A stretch of DNA of 64,000 nucleotides from Pseudomonadota bacterium (GCA_023451735.1 JAEXYH010000011.1:9889-73888), one strand, 5' to 3'. Shown: positions 24,985-34,632, numbered from the stretch's first letter. Notes: a model not told the origin generated them from the sequence alone. Translations and numbers: made by a program.

Positions 24985-27489
24985 TCAAGCTCCACCGCGC
25001 ACGTCATGCTCGTCTGCGGGGACCGGAGAGCCGCGATGATAGACCACTTCCGAACGAGGGAACGGAATCTCCACGCCCTGCTCGCGGAAGCGCTTCAATA
25101 TCTCGACACGGATGTAATTGCGGATACGCAACCCTTCCGACATGTCCGCCAGATGAAACCGCAGTTCGAAATCCAGCGAAGATCCGCCGAATGCAAGGAA
25201 CTCTACATGCGGCTCCGGATTGCGAAGGATTTCCGGCACCTCCGAGACGATCTCCAGAAGAATGGCGATGACCTTTTCAGGATCGCTTTCGTAACTGGTC
25301 GAAACCTTGATTTCGGATCTCTGGATCCGGTTCTTCAGTGTCCAGTTGCCCACGGCCGCGTTGATGAGGTCGGAATTCGGCACGATGATCGCTTGCTGGC
25401 GGAACGTCTCGATTTCGGTCGCGCGAACCGAAATCCGCTTCACGATCCCTTCCGTCGTACCCGTCACCACATGGTCTCCAACCTTGAAAGGCCGCTCTAC
25501 CAGCAGGATCAGCCCGGATACGAAGTTGGACACGATGTTCTGCAGGCCAAAACCGATACCGACCGAGAGCGCCGAGGCGACGAGCGCGAGGTTGGAGAGA
25601 TTGATGCCGGCCGCGGAAACACCGACGATTACCGCCAGCCCGAGCCCAAGATAACCGATACCCGTCTTGACCGAGTTGCGGACCCCGATATCTACATGAC
25701 TGCGAGCGAGGACGTTTCCGTCGATCCACTTCTGCGCCCAGCGGGTGAAGATGTAACCCAGCGCAAAGAGCAGCATGCCGCCGAATATACCGACGATCGA
25801 GATCGAGATATTTCCGATACGGAACTCGGTGAAGAATCTGACGACCCAGGCTTCGATATCGGCAATCTGGAAGCCCCAGGTGATCAGGATCAGCGGAAAC
25901 CCGAGCGCCAGCGCGATGGCGTAGATTCCGAGGCCAACCAGCAATCCGGCCTGGTCTAGTCCGACCTCGCCGAAACGGTGCCGCTCGACCAGCCGCCGCC
26001 CGAGTGCGGTATCGTTGAAGGCACCCCGTTTCGAAATCGCCTTGCCCGACAAAATCCCGATATAGATGAGCGCGAGAACCGCCCCGGTCAGGACGATCTG
26101 AGTGGATGCAAAACGCGCAAGCCCGACATAGCCGGCAATGACGCAAAGCAGCAGCAGCCCGCCCATGATACGCAAGGTGACCGAGAAGTAACGTGGCCAG
26201 GGGCGCCCCTGCCCCTTTGCATCCTCTCCCTCGACCATGACCGGCCGGATGAACGAGATGGCGATCAGAATGAACCCGATCACCACAGAAGCGATCAGGC
26301 TTTTCGCGATTGTCAGCACCAGGGGCGAACCAAGCGCCACGCTCACGGCTCCAAGCAGATAATCCAGTCCATTGACCACCGCCATGGCGATGATCGCCAG
26401 GCTGAGCAGGCGAGCGCCTCGATCCGTAATCCTGACAAGCCGCCAGCCCGCCTCCTGCGGCGCCAGCGCCGCATAGGTCAGCTTCCAGACAAAATGTACG
26501 AACCACAGGAAACCGAAGAATGTCGCAATCATCGGCGCCACGTCCGGTCGCAGGACGTTGAAACCTTCAAGGAAAAGATACGAGGTTACAAGGAACGCGG
26601 CGAAGGTGATGCTCTGCATGACCGTCGACCAGAACGTATAGGAAAGCCGCTTGATATAGGCGGGATTATCACCGCTGCTGCGCGTCAGGAAGCGGCCGAA
26701 AAGCCTGTATCCACCGGCGAGGAAGAGCACCGCTGCGCCGACCGAGAGGGCAATCGCGCCAAGCAGCGAGATCGCCTTGAACCTCCAGACGAAAGTCGCC
26801 CAACTTCCGATCGTGGAGGAGAAATTCCGCATTTCTGTAATGAATGCGTTCCCCGCATCGACGAAGACATCCGGCGTCAGCTCCGTATGCCGGAACAGTG
26901 TCTGGGCAAACAGCGTCCGGCGAAGATTGGTGATCATGTTGGCGAGCTGCGTTGCGCTGTTGGACAGGCTTCCAGCATCATCGACGATCAGATTGAGCTG
27001 GGACCGCTCGTTCTCAAGCTTGTTTCTTTCCTCCGCCACGGCCGGCGCCTCCGCAGGCTGCCCTGCAGCCGGCGGTTCTCCGAGACTGGTCAGACGACCC
27101 TGAATCTGCTCGACGCGCATCTTCATCGCATCTGAAGCTGCCCGCATTTCTTCGACGATCGCTTCTGCCTTGACCCTGATGTCGGCGAGTTTCGCATCGT
27201 CGTCAGGGGTGGTCTGCACGCTTTCACGAAACGTGTTGAGCTGCTGCCTCAGTCCGTCCAGCTTGTCCCTCATCTCGGTATTGATGGAATCTGCCGTAAC
27301 GTCGGTCGGTGCGGCCTGAGCACTCTGGGCCGGCGCCGTTGTCTGGCCCTGAGGCTGGGACTGGGCCGCTGCCTCGTATGCGACGCCAGAAGAAAAGGCG
27401 AGCAACAGAAGCAGGGCGATCAACGGACGCCCCCGGCGGAGATCAAGAAGCGCGCCGCAGCGGCGGCCGAGGAAGAAGGATTGGATCAC
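24985..27489 (-). CDS. Large MscS-type mechanosensitive channel with DUF3772-like N-terminus
   Basis: An 834-residue membrane protein; start GTG (MIQSFFLGRRCGALL). Residues ~20-42 form a signal peptide ending near AAAQ, then a helical periplasmic domain with coiled coils (VTADSINTEMRDKLDGLRQQ and EERNKLENERSQLNL) like DUF3772 proteins. About ten membrane helices follow from residue ~230. The C-terminal MscS module is clear: GIGFGLQNIVSNFVSGLILL then VERPFKVGDHVVTG, and a beta/alpha-beta cytoplasmic domain (KVSTSYESDPEKVIAILLEI). It should release solutes upon hypo-osmotic stress. Monocistronic, divergent from the GlsB-like gene. Confidence 0.93.
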   Translation of the reverse strand: MIQSFFLGRRCGALLDLRRGRPLIALLLLLAFSSGVAYEAAAQSQPQGQTTAPAQSAQAAPTDVTADSINTEMRDKLDGLRQQLNTFRESVQTTPDDDAKLADIRVKAEAIVEEMRAASDAMKMRVEQIQGRLTSLGEPPAAGQPAEAPAVAEERNKLENERSQLNLIVDDAGSLSNSATQLANMITNLRRTLFAQTLFRHTELTPDVFVDAGNAFITEMRNFSSTIGSWATFVWRFKAISLLGAIALSVGAAVLFLAGGYRLFGRFLTRSSGDNPAYIKRLSYTFWSTVMQSITFAAFLVTSYLFLEGFNVLRPDVAPMIATFFGFLWFVHFVWKLTYAALAPQEAGWRLVRITDRGARLLSLAIIAMAVVNGLDYLLGAVSVALGSPLVLTIAKSLIASVVIGFILIAISFIRPVMVEGEDAKGQGRPWPRYFSVTLRIMGGLLLLCVIAGYVGLARFASTQIVLTGAVLALIYIGILSGKAISKRGAFNDTALGRRLVERHRFGEVGLDQAGLLVGLGIYAIALALGFPLILITWGFQIADIEAWVVRFFTEFRIGNISISIVGIFGGMLLFALGYIFTRWAQKWIDGNVLARSHVDIGVRNSVKTGIGYLGLGLAVIVGVSAAGINLSNLALVASALSVGIGFGLQNIVSNFVSGLILLVERPFKVGDHVVTGTTEGIVKRISVRATEIETFRQQAIIVPNSDLINAAVGNWTLKNRIQRSEIKVSTSYESDPEKVIAILLEIVSEVPEILRNPEPHVEFLAFGGSSLDFELRFHLADMSEGLRIRNYIRVEILKRFREQGVEIPFPRSEVVYHRGSPVPADEHDVRGGA

Positions 27490-27649
27490 TGGTCTCTCGT
27501 CTTGCTAACCGAATCGGCTGGCAAAATAGGGGTAGTTCGCGGCGAAGAAAAGGAATGTTGCTTCTCTAATAAAACGAACGGGAACCCTGGAACATTTTGG
27601 CGCGTTACCCGCCGCACCCCATGGCGAGGGTCAAGGAAAGGGTAAGGAC

Positions 27650-27901
27650 ATGGAAGAAGCAGGTATCGGCTGGATCGCAGCCATCATCATAGGCGGAATT
27701 GCCGGCTGGCTCGCCGAAAAATTCATGAAGAGCAACATGGGCGTCTTCATGAACATCATTCTGGGTATCGTCGGTGCAATCGTTGCGAATGCCATTCTCG
27801 GCCTGTTCGGCATCGTTCTCGGTGGCTGGATCGGATATCTGATCGCCGGTTTCATCGGCGCCTGCATATTGATAGCGGTGGCCCGCGCCTTCAGGCGCTG
27901 A
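27650..27901 (+). CDS. GlsB/YeaQ/YmgE family stress-response membrane protein
   Basis: An 83-residue protein of about three glycine-rich membrane helices (WIAAIIIGGIAGWLAEKFM, GVFMNIILGIVGAIVANAIL, YLIAGFIGACILIAVARAF). The layout GWIAAIIIGG-IAGWLAE-K-F and NIILGIVGAIV is diagnostic of the transglycosylase-associated/YeaQ family found widely as general-stress inner-membrane proteins of unknown mechanism. The ATG has a GGAAAGGGTAAGGAC region upstream. It is transcribed alone and converges with the UPF0303 gene, with a strong hairpin between them. Confidence 0.92.
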   Translation: MEEAGIGWIAAIIIGGIAGWLAEKFMKSNMGVFMNIILGIVGAIVANAILGLFGIVLGGWIGYLIAGFIGACILIAVARAFRR

Positions 27902-27916
27902 GAAAACCGATCTTCG

Positions 27917-27948
27917 TGTCGGCCGGTCTAGTCAAGCACCGGCCGACA
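27917..27948. terminator. Hairpin terminator between convergent genes
   Basis: Perfect 11-bp stem tgtcggccggt/accggccgaca with a 10-nt loop, followed on the + side by gactgtttt. It likely ends the GlsB-like transcript and possibly that of the opposing UPF0303 gene. Confidence 0.65.
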
Positions 27949-27956
27949 GACTGTTT

Positions 27957-28451
27957 TCAGGAGGCAAGCGCGATCTTCAGCGCATCATGCCCCAGCATCT
28001 CGGCAAGTATCTCAACCACCAGATTGTGATCGTCTCGCTGCGGCAATCCCGAAACCGTCACGGCGCCGATACAGCCGACACCCGCGACCGTGATCGGAAA
28101 ACTGCCTCCGTGGGCGGCATAATCCGCCTCGGAAAGGCTGAACTTCGCCTCCAGGGTTGCATCCTGATGCGCAAGTTGTCGTCCGACTGCGTAGCTTGAG
28201 CGAAGAAAATGCAACACGACGTTTCGCTTCCGGCGGATCCAGCGGGCATTGTCGGCGGTAGAGCCCGGCAGAGCGCTGTAGAACATCGGCATGGCATGCA
28301 GGGTGACGTCGATCGCAACCGGCAGCCCCCGTTCGCTCGCCACCTGTCTTAGCCGCTCCCCAAGCGCCCAGGCGGTATCGCCGTCAAACTTGTCGAACAC
28401 GAGCAGTCGTTCCTGCTCGGCGATCGTTGCTATGTCGTCTTCCACTGACAT
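27957..28451 (-). CDS. UPF0303 / heme-degrading-domain (HbpS-GlcG-like) protein
   Basis: A 164-residue protein. The start is the ATG of MSVEDDIATIAEQERLL with GAGGAGAG 6-13 bp upstream; the longer frame overlaps the preceding gene. Sequence features of the UPF0303/YBR137W-like group include FDKFDGDTAWALGERLRQVA, VAIDVTLHAMPMFYSALPG, ARWIRRKRNVVLHFLRSSY and AHGGSFPITVAGVGCIGAVTV. The related HbpS fold binds heme or small ligands; the function in bacteria is not settled. It lies 46 bp downstream of an FMN reductase gene, likely same transcript. Confidence 0.87.
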   Translation of the reverse strand: MSVEDDIATIAEQERLLVFDKFDGDTAWALGERLRQVASERGLPVAIDVTLHAMPMFYSALPGSTADNARWIRRKRNVVLHFLRSSYAVGRQLAHQDATLEAKFSLSEADYAAHGGSFPITVAGVGCIGAVTVSGLPQRDDHNLVVEILAEMLGHDALKIALAS

Positions 28452-28497
28452 TTCGTTTTCTCTCCTCACCCCACCGGCCGCGGTTCGGCCCATTTGC

Positions 28498-29043
28498 CTA
28501 TCGATCCGCCTTGCGAGAAACGAAGGCAGCAAGCTCGTCGACAGCAAAGCCGATTCTTTCATGCAGAGCCGGGGATACTATCTCATAGCCGGAAAAATCA
28601 CGGTTGGATGCATAGATGGCCGTCGGGATCGTGTGCGCCATAAAGAACCCGAACAAAGGCCTCAACTGATGTTCGACCATCAGGGCGTGCCGCTCGCCAC
28701 CACCGGTGGCGGCGATCAGAACCGGCTTACCGCGCAACTGTTCCGGATCGATGAGATCGATGAAGTGTTTGAACATGCCGGGATAGCTGCCTTTATAGGT
28801 GGGCGAGCCGATAATCAGCAGGTCAGCTTTGACGACCGCGTCAAGAACGGCCGCTGCATCCGCATCGAGATCGGATTGTGACTTTGCGAGCCCCAGCGAG
28901 GCTCCGACATCCGCAAGGTCGAACACGGATTTGGCAAGATTGTAGCGGTCACAGGCGAGCCCCGCGATATGCTCGACCAGAGCATATGTCTTGGATGGCC
29001 GACCGTAACTTCCCGAAAACCCCACGAGTTTCAGCTGCGTCAT
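28498..29043 (-). CDS. NADPH-dependent FMN reductase (MsuE/SsuE-like)
   Basis: A 181-residue flavodoxin-fold reductase. The FMN phosphate loop is VGFSGSYGRPSKTYALVEHI at residues ~7-26, the central signature is IIGSPTYKGSYPGMFKHFID at ~80-99, and the isoalloxazine loop is IAATGGGERHALMVEHQLRP. These match MsuE-type reductases that supply reduced FMN to two-component sulfonate monooxygenases. No sulfonatase monooxygenase or transporter is in the window, so the partner is unknown. Starts at ATG (MTQLKLVGFSG); likely cotranscribed with the downstream UPF0303 gene. Confidence 0.92.
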   Translation of the reverse strand: MTQLKLVGFSGSYGRPSKTYALVEHIAGLACDRYNLAKSVFDLADVGASLGLAKSQSDLDADAAAVLDAVVKADLLIIGSPTYKGSYPGMFKHFIDLIDPEQLRGKPVLIAATGGGERHALMVEHQLRPLFGFFMAHTIPTAIYASNRDFSGYEIVSPALHERIGFAVDELAAFVSRKADR

Positions 29044-29169
29044 TCAAATATCCAGTTACCGACCACCTGCCACGGCATGCCGTGGTAATTTACTCGACCT
29101 ATCACTTCGACAACCGTCCGAAAAGGCACAGTGTCTGCGGTCGGGCACGCCACTTGCCAACGATGGCCG

Positions 29170-29535
29170 TCATTCCATCAATTGGTGAATGGACGAAAGC
29201 AACTCGTCATACTGATAGGGCTTCGGCAGAAAAATCGTATTCGCAGGCAAGAGCATCGGATCCAGCCGCACGACACCGGAAGTAATGATGATGCCGACTC
29301 CCGGCCGAATGGCCCTCACCCGCTGGACCAGTTGCAGCCCGTCGATCGACCCGCCCATATTGACGTCCGTGAAGACGATATCGATGCCCGGGTGATTTCG
29401 AAACAGCACCATGGCTTCGGCGGCATTGGCTGCCTCGAGCACTTCATGGCCAACCTCTTCCAGAGAATCGAGCGTTGCAAATCGAATCATCGGCTCGTCT
29501 TCGACGACGAGAACCACGGCGTTTTGGGCTGGCAT
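29170..29535 (-). CDS. Single-domain response regulator (CheY-like)
   Basis: A 121-residue receiver domain alone. It has the acidic pair in VLVVEDEPMIRF, phospho-acceptor Asp54 in IVFTDVNMGGSIDGLQL, the Thr/Ser position in GIIITSGV, and the Lys of FLPKPYQYDELL. The extended VNMGGSIDGLQLVQ loop is typical of a rhizobial group of stand-alone receivers often paired with HWE/PAS kinases, but no kinase is adjacent. All phosphorylation residues are intact, so it is a functional phospho-relay or adaptor. Its partner and output cannot be read here. Confidence 0.93.
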   Translation of the reverse strand: MPAQNAVVLVVEDEPMIRFATLDSLEEVGHEVLEAANAAEAMVLFRNHPGIDIVFTDVNMGGSIDGLQLVQRVRAIRPGVGIIITSGVVRLDPMLLPANTIFLPKPYQYDELLSSIHQLME

Positions 29536-29905
29536 CTATCTCTCCTTGCCGCCCGCGCATGCGGCAAAATATGAAATCGTCACATCCAAAAGTCGAAATA
29601 TGGCGGCCGGTATAAGGGGCAAGCTCGTGCGCGACAAGGCAAATCGGCAACCAGCACTCTACTTAGGGCGTGGAAAAGATCGAAAACAAACAATCCACAC
29701 AACCAGTGCGAGCACAGACTAGCTGCGACTCGGGCCGAAATCACGCCAATACGTCGCGAGCAACGAACTTGCCATACCCTCATTAGGGGAATAATGGCCG
29801 GTACCGTTGACGAGCATTCTGCAAAGTTTGGCCGAGCGCCTTGCCGACACTCCTGCTTCATCCCTCCCGTCAAAAAAACATAACAGGCACAAAAGGTCCC
29901 GCTTC
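29536..29905. other. 370-bp non-coding stretch upstream of terC
   Basis: No supported gene. It must hold the promoter of the response regulator (minus) and that of terC (plus). A segment with CATTAGGGGAATAATGGCCG (29780-29800) loosely recalls the start of manganese riboswitches that often precede terC genes, but the rest of the consensus is not evident. Confidence 0.6.
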
Positions 29906-30532
29906 ATGATCGAAACGTTCATGGCACTCGTCGAGGTTATTGCAATCAACCTTGTTCTTTCCGGCGACAATGCGATCGTCATCGGGCTGGCCGCTGCGGG
30001 CCTGCCGGCGCATCTACGCCAGAAGGCTATTTTGTTCGGCATTATCGCCGCAACCGTTCTGCGGCTCATCTTTGCGGTCGTCACCACATATCTTCTGGGC
30101 ATCAAGGGACTTCAGCTCGCGGGCGGCCTCCTGCTTGCCTGGGTCTGCTGGAAGATGTATTCAGAATTGCGCCACGCACCGGATGCTCAGGCTCACGGAG
30201 CGGCCGATGGAACCGCATCTCGCGGCACTGCCGAAAAGACATTTTTCCAGGCGGCCATGCAGATCGTGCTGGCTGACGTCTCCATGTCGCTGGACAACGT
30301 GCTCGCCGTCGCGGGTGCGGCGCAGGGACATCCGGTTATTCTGATCATCGGCCTGGTCGTATCGATCGCGCTGATGGGCATTGCCGCAAATTTCGTCGCA
30401 AAACTTCTCAACCGCTTCCGCTGGATCGCCTATCTCGGCCTGATCATCATCGTCTATGTTGCACTGAGCATGGTCTATCACGGCTTCATCGAAGTGCTGC
30501 CGCTCGTCTCCAGCTATTTCTCCGGCGCCTGA
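29906..30532 (+). CDS. TerC/YjbE family integral membrane protein
   Basis: A 208-residue membrane protein. The start is the ATG of MIETFMALVEVIAINLVLSG; the 99-bp upstream extension is not membrane-protein-like. Seven or so helices with the TerC signatures are seen: EVIAINLVLSGDNAIVIGLA (residues ~9-28) and the second repeat IVLADVSMSLDNVLAVAGAA, each carrying the conserved Asp-Asn pair used for metal passage. Homologues export Mn2+ to metallate exoenzymes or relieve manganese stress. It is a single-gene transcript ended by a strong terminator; a metal-responsive leader was looked for but not established. Confidence 0.93.
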   Translation: MIETFMALVEVIAINLVLSGDNAIVIGLAAAGLPAHLRQKAILFGIIAATVLRLIFAVVTTYLLGIKGLQLAGGLLLAWVCWKMYSELRHAPDAQAHGAADGTASRGTAEKTFFQAAMQIVLADVSMSLDNVLAVAGAAQGHPVILIIGLVVSIALMGIAANFVAKLLNRFRWIAYLGLIIIVYVALSMVYHGFIEVLPLVSSYFSGA

Positions 30533-30553
30533 CCCGGTCAGTCCATCAGCTAT

Positions 30554-30586
30554 GGCCCGGCGAGCAATGCTTGCCGGGCCGTTTTC
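30554..30586 (+). terminator. Rho-independent terminator of terC
   Basis: Stem ggcccggc/gccgggcc with an 11-nt loop followed by GTTTTCTT on the + strand, 22 bp after the terC stop. It abuts the 3' end of the convergent peroxiredoxin gene. Confidence 0.8.
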
Positions 30587-30587
30587 T

Positions 30588-31055
30588 TCAAAGCGCTTGG
30601 GTTGCGGCGAGAACTTCTTCCGCATGCCCGGCCACCTTCACCTTTGGCCAGATTCGGGCCACCCGGCCTTCCGCATCGATCAGGAAAGTTGTCCGTTCGA
30701 TCCCCATATAAGTCCGCCCGTACATGCTTTTCTCTTTCCACACACCGTAAGCCTGGGAAACCACCGTGTCCTCATCGGATCCGAGCGCGATGGTCAATTC
30801 GCGCTTGTCGACAAAATTGTCGTGCTTCTTCACGCTGTCGGCGGAAACGCCGACAACCGCAGCGCCGACCTTCTGAAACTCCGCCAGGAGTTGCGAGAAC
30901 GAGATGGCCTCGGTCGTGCAGGCGGTCGTATCATCCTTGGGATAGAAATAGAGGACGAGCGGCTTGCCGCGGAAGCTCTTGAAGGAAATGGTCCGGGCGC
31001 CGTTTCCGGGCAGCGTGAAATCCGGAGCCTCATCGCCGATATTCAGGTTCGCCAT
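30588..31055 (-). CDS. bcp: Thioredoxin-dependent peroxiredoxin, Bcp/PrxQ type
   Basis: A 155-residue peroxiredoxin; the start is the ATG of MANLNIGDEAPDFTLP, with GAAAGGAAA upstream. It has the thioredoxin-like fold and the peroxidatic cysteine Cys46 in YPKDDTTACTTEA, slightly different from the common GCTxEA. The resolving cysteine five residues on, used by classic PrxQ, is absent (isoleucine), so this is a one-Cys type or uses another cysteine or an external thiol. It reduces hydrogen peroxide and organic peroxides in the cytoplasm. Divergent from the AsmA-like gene. Confidence 0.93.
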   Translation of the reverse strand: MANLNIGDEAPDFTLPGNGARTISFKSFRGKPLVLYFYPKDDTTACTTEAISFSQLLAEFQKVGAAVVGVSADSVKKHDNFVDKRELTIALGSDEDTVVSQAYGVWKEKSMYGRTYMGIERTTFLIDAEGRVARIWPKVKVAGHAEEVLAATQAL

Positions 31056-31168
31056 GGTTTTCCTTTCTTTTGCCAGCATCTTGAGTGACTGTAACGGCCA
31101 TGGGTATATACAGCCCGACGAGGCGTCCAGATCAGCGATGGACGCAAAAAGAATGAGTTCTTCACTGA

Positions 31169-34100
31169 ATGGCGGAAATACGGGGCGAGAAGATCGATTT
31201 CAGCAGCAAGGATATCGTTCCGCTGCATGAGCTTCCGTCCGCTCAGACCGAAGATCCGATCATCGTTCATTGCCCGCCGCATCGCACGAAAACCTGGCGT
31301 TTTTGCAAGACAGTTGCGCTTTTCGTCATCCTGATCATGGTGGCGATCGGCAGCGCCGTCTTCGCCATCGAGGGCGGCATCGTCGATGGCACGCTCACCA
31401 GCCGCGCTCAGTCCGCCCTGAACAACGCGATCGGGCCTCGTTATGTCTCCAATGTCGGCTCCACTGCGATCCGTTTCGATTCGGATTTCCGTCTGGCGAT
31501 CGAGGCGCGGGACGTAGACATCGTCGAGCGCGCAACCGGCCAGCACCTGAGCCGCGCAGGCGCCCTGCGCATGGCCGTGGATCCGCTCGCGCTGCTCGGC
31601 GGGCGAATATCGATCAACAGCATGTCGGCCCAGTCCATTCGCCTCGAGACGGCGCAGCTGCCCGAGGGCGATCCCATTGCCCTCGCCAAGGTCCGGGTGG
31701 ATGCCGTCCCTCAACTGCTTGAACAGGCATTTCAGAGACTTGATGAGGCACGTGGTCTGATCGAGCGAACGGGCACGGCATCCATCCGCCTTGCCGGCAT
31801 CGAGATCGTCCTGCCGGCAGCCCCCGGGCGTACGCCGACCACCCTCAAAGTCAATGATCTTCAGCTGGCGCGCAATGCAACCGGCGAGATCGGCGTTGAC
31901 GGCACGATCAGCATCAACGACCGGGAAGCCAAGCTCACCGCGGCCTCCAAGACTGTCGACGGTGTAACGGCAGCCCTTTCCGCTCGGCTGTCAGGGCTGG
32001 AGGTCACTCCGTTCCTGCTGCAACGTACGGAAGATGGCCTGCCGCGCGAAGGCCTCGAAAGCTCGGTCGATTTCGACATGTCCGCCGAGCGCTCCCGCGG
32101 CGACGCGCAAAAACCGGCCATGTCGGCGACACTGACGAATGCACCGGGCAATTTCTACTTCGACGGCATCCAGCAGACCTTCAGCGGCGCAACCATCAAC
32201 GTCGCTTATGATTTTGCCAAGAATTCCATCGAGATCATGAAGTCGGAAGCGAGCTTCGGTCCGACGGTTGTTCCCTTTACAGGGGCGGTGATCGATCTGA
32301 ACCAGCTGAATCAGGATGATAAACGTCTCGGTTTCGGGCTCGACCTTCTGGTTCGTGGCGGAAGGGCCATAGGCGCATCATCGCAGGGCGAAGAGCCGGC
32401 CGACTTCGATCTCAAGGCGACGGGCCGCTACCTGTCTTCCGACCGCCAGCTTGAATTCGACGAGATGACGGTGGCAAGCCCGCTTGGCCGCATGGCCGCA
32501 GCGCTCAAGGTTCGCTTCGGCAAACAGTCGCCCGAAATCAGTTTCGGCGGCCAGATCCCGCAGATGCAGGTCACCGGGGTCAAGCAGCTCTGGCCCTTCT
32601 GGATGGCCCGCAAACCGCGCGACTGGGTGATGCAGAACATGTTCGGCGGCAGCGTGAATAACGGCACGCTCGCCGTATTCATCCCGGCCGGGCGGATGAA
32701 GGGCCCTGGCATCCCGATGGAACTCGATGCCAACGAGTTACAGATCAATTTCGACCTGGCGGATTCCCGGCTCAACCTGCCCGGTGAAGTCCCCCCTCTG
32801 CGTGATCTCGCCGGACACTTCTCGCTGAAGGGTGAGGAAATGGTGGTCGATGTCAAAAAGGCGGCTTCCTATGCGCCATCCGGGCGCGTCGTTACCGTCG
32901 AAGGCGGCCGCTTCGCCATTGCCTCGACATATGAAAAGCCCTTGATGGCCGACCTTTCGATAAGGATCGCCGGACAGGCCGACGCGATAACCGAGCTTGC
33001 CAACTTCAAGCCCATCAACGCGCTGAAGGGCACCAACTTCAAGCCCGCGGATTTCTCGGGAAATGCCAAGGCCGATGTTCAGGCCCGGTTCGGACTGATT
33101 TCCGATCACAATCCGCCGAAACCGACATGGAATGCCCAGATCCACCTCGATGGCGTCAATCTGGCAACGCCTATGGAAGGACACAAGATTGCCGCCCTGA
33201 CCGGCCTTCTGGCAGTGGACATGCAGGCCGCCAGGCTGACGGCAAAGGGAACCGTGGATGATGTCCCTGCGGAGTTCGCCGTAACCGAGCCTGTGGATTC
33301 GAAATCGTCAGTCAAACGCGAAAGGATCATCAAGGCGACGCTGAACAACGCCCAGCGGGACAAGCTCGTGCCAGGTCTGTCCGATATGGTCGACGGGCAG
33401 ATCGTCGCCGAACTGACACGGATTGACGAAAAGCGGCAGGCCGTCACGCTCGATCTCAGCCGGGCCGCGCTGACGGTGCCATGGATCGGCTGGACAAAAG
33501 GCAGTGGCATCGGCGCCAAGGCTCAGTTCGAAGTCTCGAGTGATGCCGCAAAGCAGACGACGCTCAGCGGGTTTCAGCTTACCGGCGACAGTTTCGGCGT
33601 CAGAGGCGATCTGCAACTGTCCGACAATGCGCTGACATCGGCATCCTTCTCTCACGTGCAGCTTTCGCCGGCCGACAATTACAGCCTCAGCGTAAGGCGC
33701 TCGAAAGGCGCTTACGAAATCTCGATCGGCGGCAGCGCTGTCGATATGCGGCCGATCATCACCATGCTGCGCGCCAACAATGGCACTGCCGCATCCGGAA
33801 GCAGTGAAGGCAGCAGCACCAGCCTGCGGGCTCAGGTTGATCGCGTCGTCGGATTCAACGACGAGCACCTATCGAATGTGGCATTGAATTTCTCCACGCG
33901 CGGCTCAAACATCGTACGCGCCGATGTGAACGCCATTACCGGGAGCGGACAGGCGGTCGTCAGCCAGATGTCGCGCGGCGACACGATCTCCGTCACCAGC
34001 GGAGACGCAGGCGCCGTGGCACGCTTTGCCGATCTTTACGACAACATGAACTCGGGACTGCTGAACCTGAAACTCAAGGCGCGCGGAAACGATTGGATCG

Positions 34101-34573
34101 GTTCGCTCGACATCCGCAATTTCCAGCTACGCAACGAGGAGCGTCTGCAATCCCTCGTCTCGACTCCGGTCGGCCAGGATGGCCAGAGCCTGAATTCGGC
34201 GGTCAAGCGCGATATCGATGTCAGCTCGGCACGATTCCAGCGCGGCTTTGCGGCACTGGTCTATCGAGAAGGCTCCCTCTCCGTCGCAAACGGCGTCGTA
34301 CGCGGAGAGCAGATCGGCGCCACGTTCCAGGGCATGCTGCGAGACGCCCGCGGAAACATGGATATGACCGGCACCTTCATGCCGGCTTACGGGTTGAACC
34401 GCCTGTTCGGAGAACTTCCGCTGATCGGCGCCATCCTCGGAAACGGCCGCGATCGCGGCCTCCTGGGCATCACCTTCAAGCTCGAAGGCCCCTTCGACAA
34501 GCCGCGGCTGACCGTCAATCCGCTCTCTCTCATTGCACCGGGCGTCTTCCGCCAGATCTTCGAGTTCCAATAA
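31169..34573 (+). CDS. AsmA-like envelope protein with DUF3971 (YhdP/TamB-type)
   Basis: An 1134-residue protein with a cytoplasmic N-terminus, one membrane helix (about residues 45-66, TVALFVILIMVAIGSAVFAI) and a huge periplasmic beta-rich region of repeated short strands, the pattern of AsmA/YhdP bridge proteins thought to carry phospholipids between membranes. The C-terminal AsmA_2-type block is clear (GMLRDARGNMDMTGTFMPAY, LFGELPLIGAILGNGRDRGL, LGITFKLEGPFDKPRLTVNP). Length and order match DUF3971-domain proteins of Rhizobiales. Transcribed alone and ended by a bidirectional terminator shared with tyrS. The ribosome site before the ATG is weak. Confidence 0.9.
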   Translation: MAEIRGEKIDFSSKDIVPLHELPSAQTEDPIIVHCPPHRTKTWRFCKTVALFVILIMVAIGSAVFAIEGGIVDGTLTSRAQSALNNAIGPRYVSNVGSTAIRFDSDFRLAIEARDVDIVERATGQHLSRAGALRMAVDPLALLGGRISINSMSAQSIRLETAQLPEGDPIALAKVRVDAVPQLLEQAFQRLDEARGLIERTGTASIRLAGIEIVLPAAPGRTPTTLKVNDLQLARNATGEIGVDGTISINDREAKLTAASKTVDGVTAALSARLSGLEVTPFLLQRTEDGLPREGLESSVDFDMSAERSRGDAQKPAMSATLTNAPGNFYFDGIQQTFSGATINVAYDFAKNSIEIMKSEASFGPTVVPFTGAVIDLNQLNQDDKRLGFGLDLLVRGGRAIGASSQGEEPADFDLKATGRYLSSDRQLEFDEMTVASPLGRMAAALKVRFGKQSPEISFGGQIPQMQVTGVKQLWPFWMARKPRDWVMQNMFGGSVNNGTLAVFIPAGRMKGPGIPMELDANELQINFDLADSRLNLPGEVPPLRDLAGHFSLKGEEMVVDVKKAASYAPSGRVVTVEGGRFAIASTYEKPLMADLSIRIAGQADAITELANFKPINALKGTNFKPADFSGNAKADVQARFGLISDHNPPKPTWNAQIHLDGVNLATPMEGHKIAALTGLLAVDMQAARLTAKGTVDDVPAEFAVTEPVDSKSSVKRERIIKATLNNAQRDKLVPGLSDMVDGQIVAELTRIDEKRQAVTLDLSRAALTVPWIGWTKGSGIGAKAQFEVSSDAAKQTTLSGFQLTGDSFGVRGDLQLSDNALTSASFSHVQLSPADNYSLSVRRSKGAYEISIGGSAVDMRPIITMLRANNGTAASGSSEGSSTSLRAQVDRVVGFNDEHLSNVALNFSTRGSNIVRADVNAITGSGQAVVSQMSRGDTISVTSGDAGAVARFADLYDNMNSGLLNLKLKARGNDWIGSLDIRNFQLRNEERLQSLVSTPVGQDGQSLNSAVKRDIDVSSARFQRGFAALVYREGSLSVANGVVRGEQIGATFQGMLRDARGNMDMTGTFMPAYGLNRLFGELPLIGAILGNGRDRGLLGITFKLEGPFDKPRLTVNPLSLIAPGVFRQIFEFQ

Positions 34574-34574
34574 C

Positions 34575-34604
34575 AAAAAAGGCCGCTCGAAAGCGGCCTT
34601 TTAT
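34575..34604. terminator. Bidirectional terminator between asmA-like gene and tyrS
   Basis: ggccgct-cgaa-agcggcc stem with a GNRA-like loop, six A before and TTTTAT after, so it has a U-run in both reading directions. It lies directly after the AsmA-like stop and 30 bp after the tyrS stop. Confidence 0.9.
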
Positions 34605-34632
34605 CTCTTGTTTTGATGTTCCTCGAGGTCAT

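Noticed and set aside
29700..29905. Possible yybP-ykoY manganese riboswitch before terC
   Set aside because: Only an AGGGGAATAAT stretch resembles the start of the motif. The downstream conserved segments and paired helices could not be drawn.
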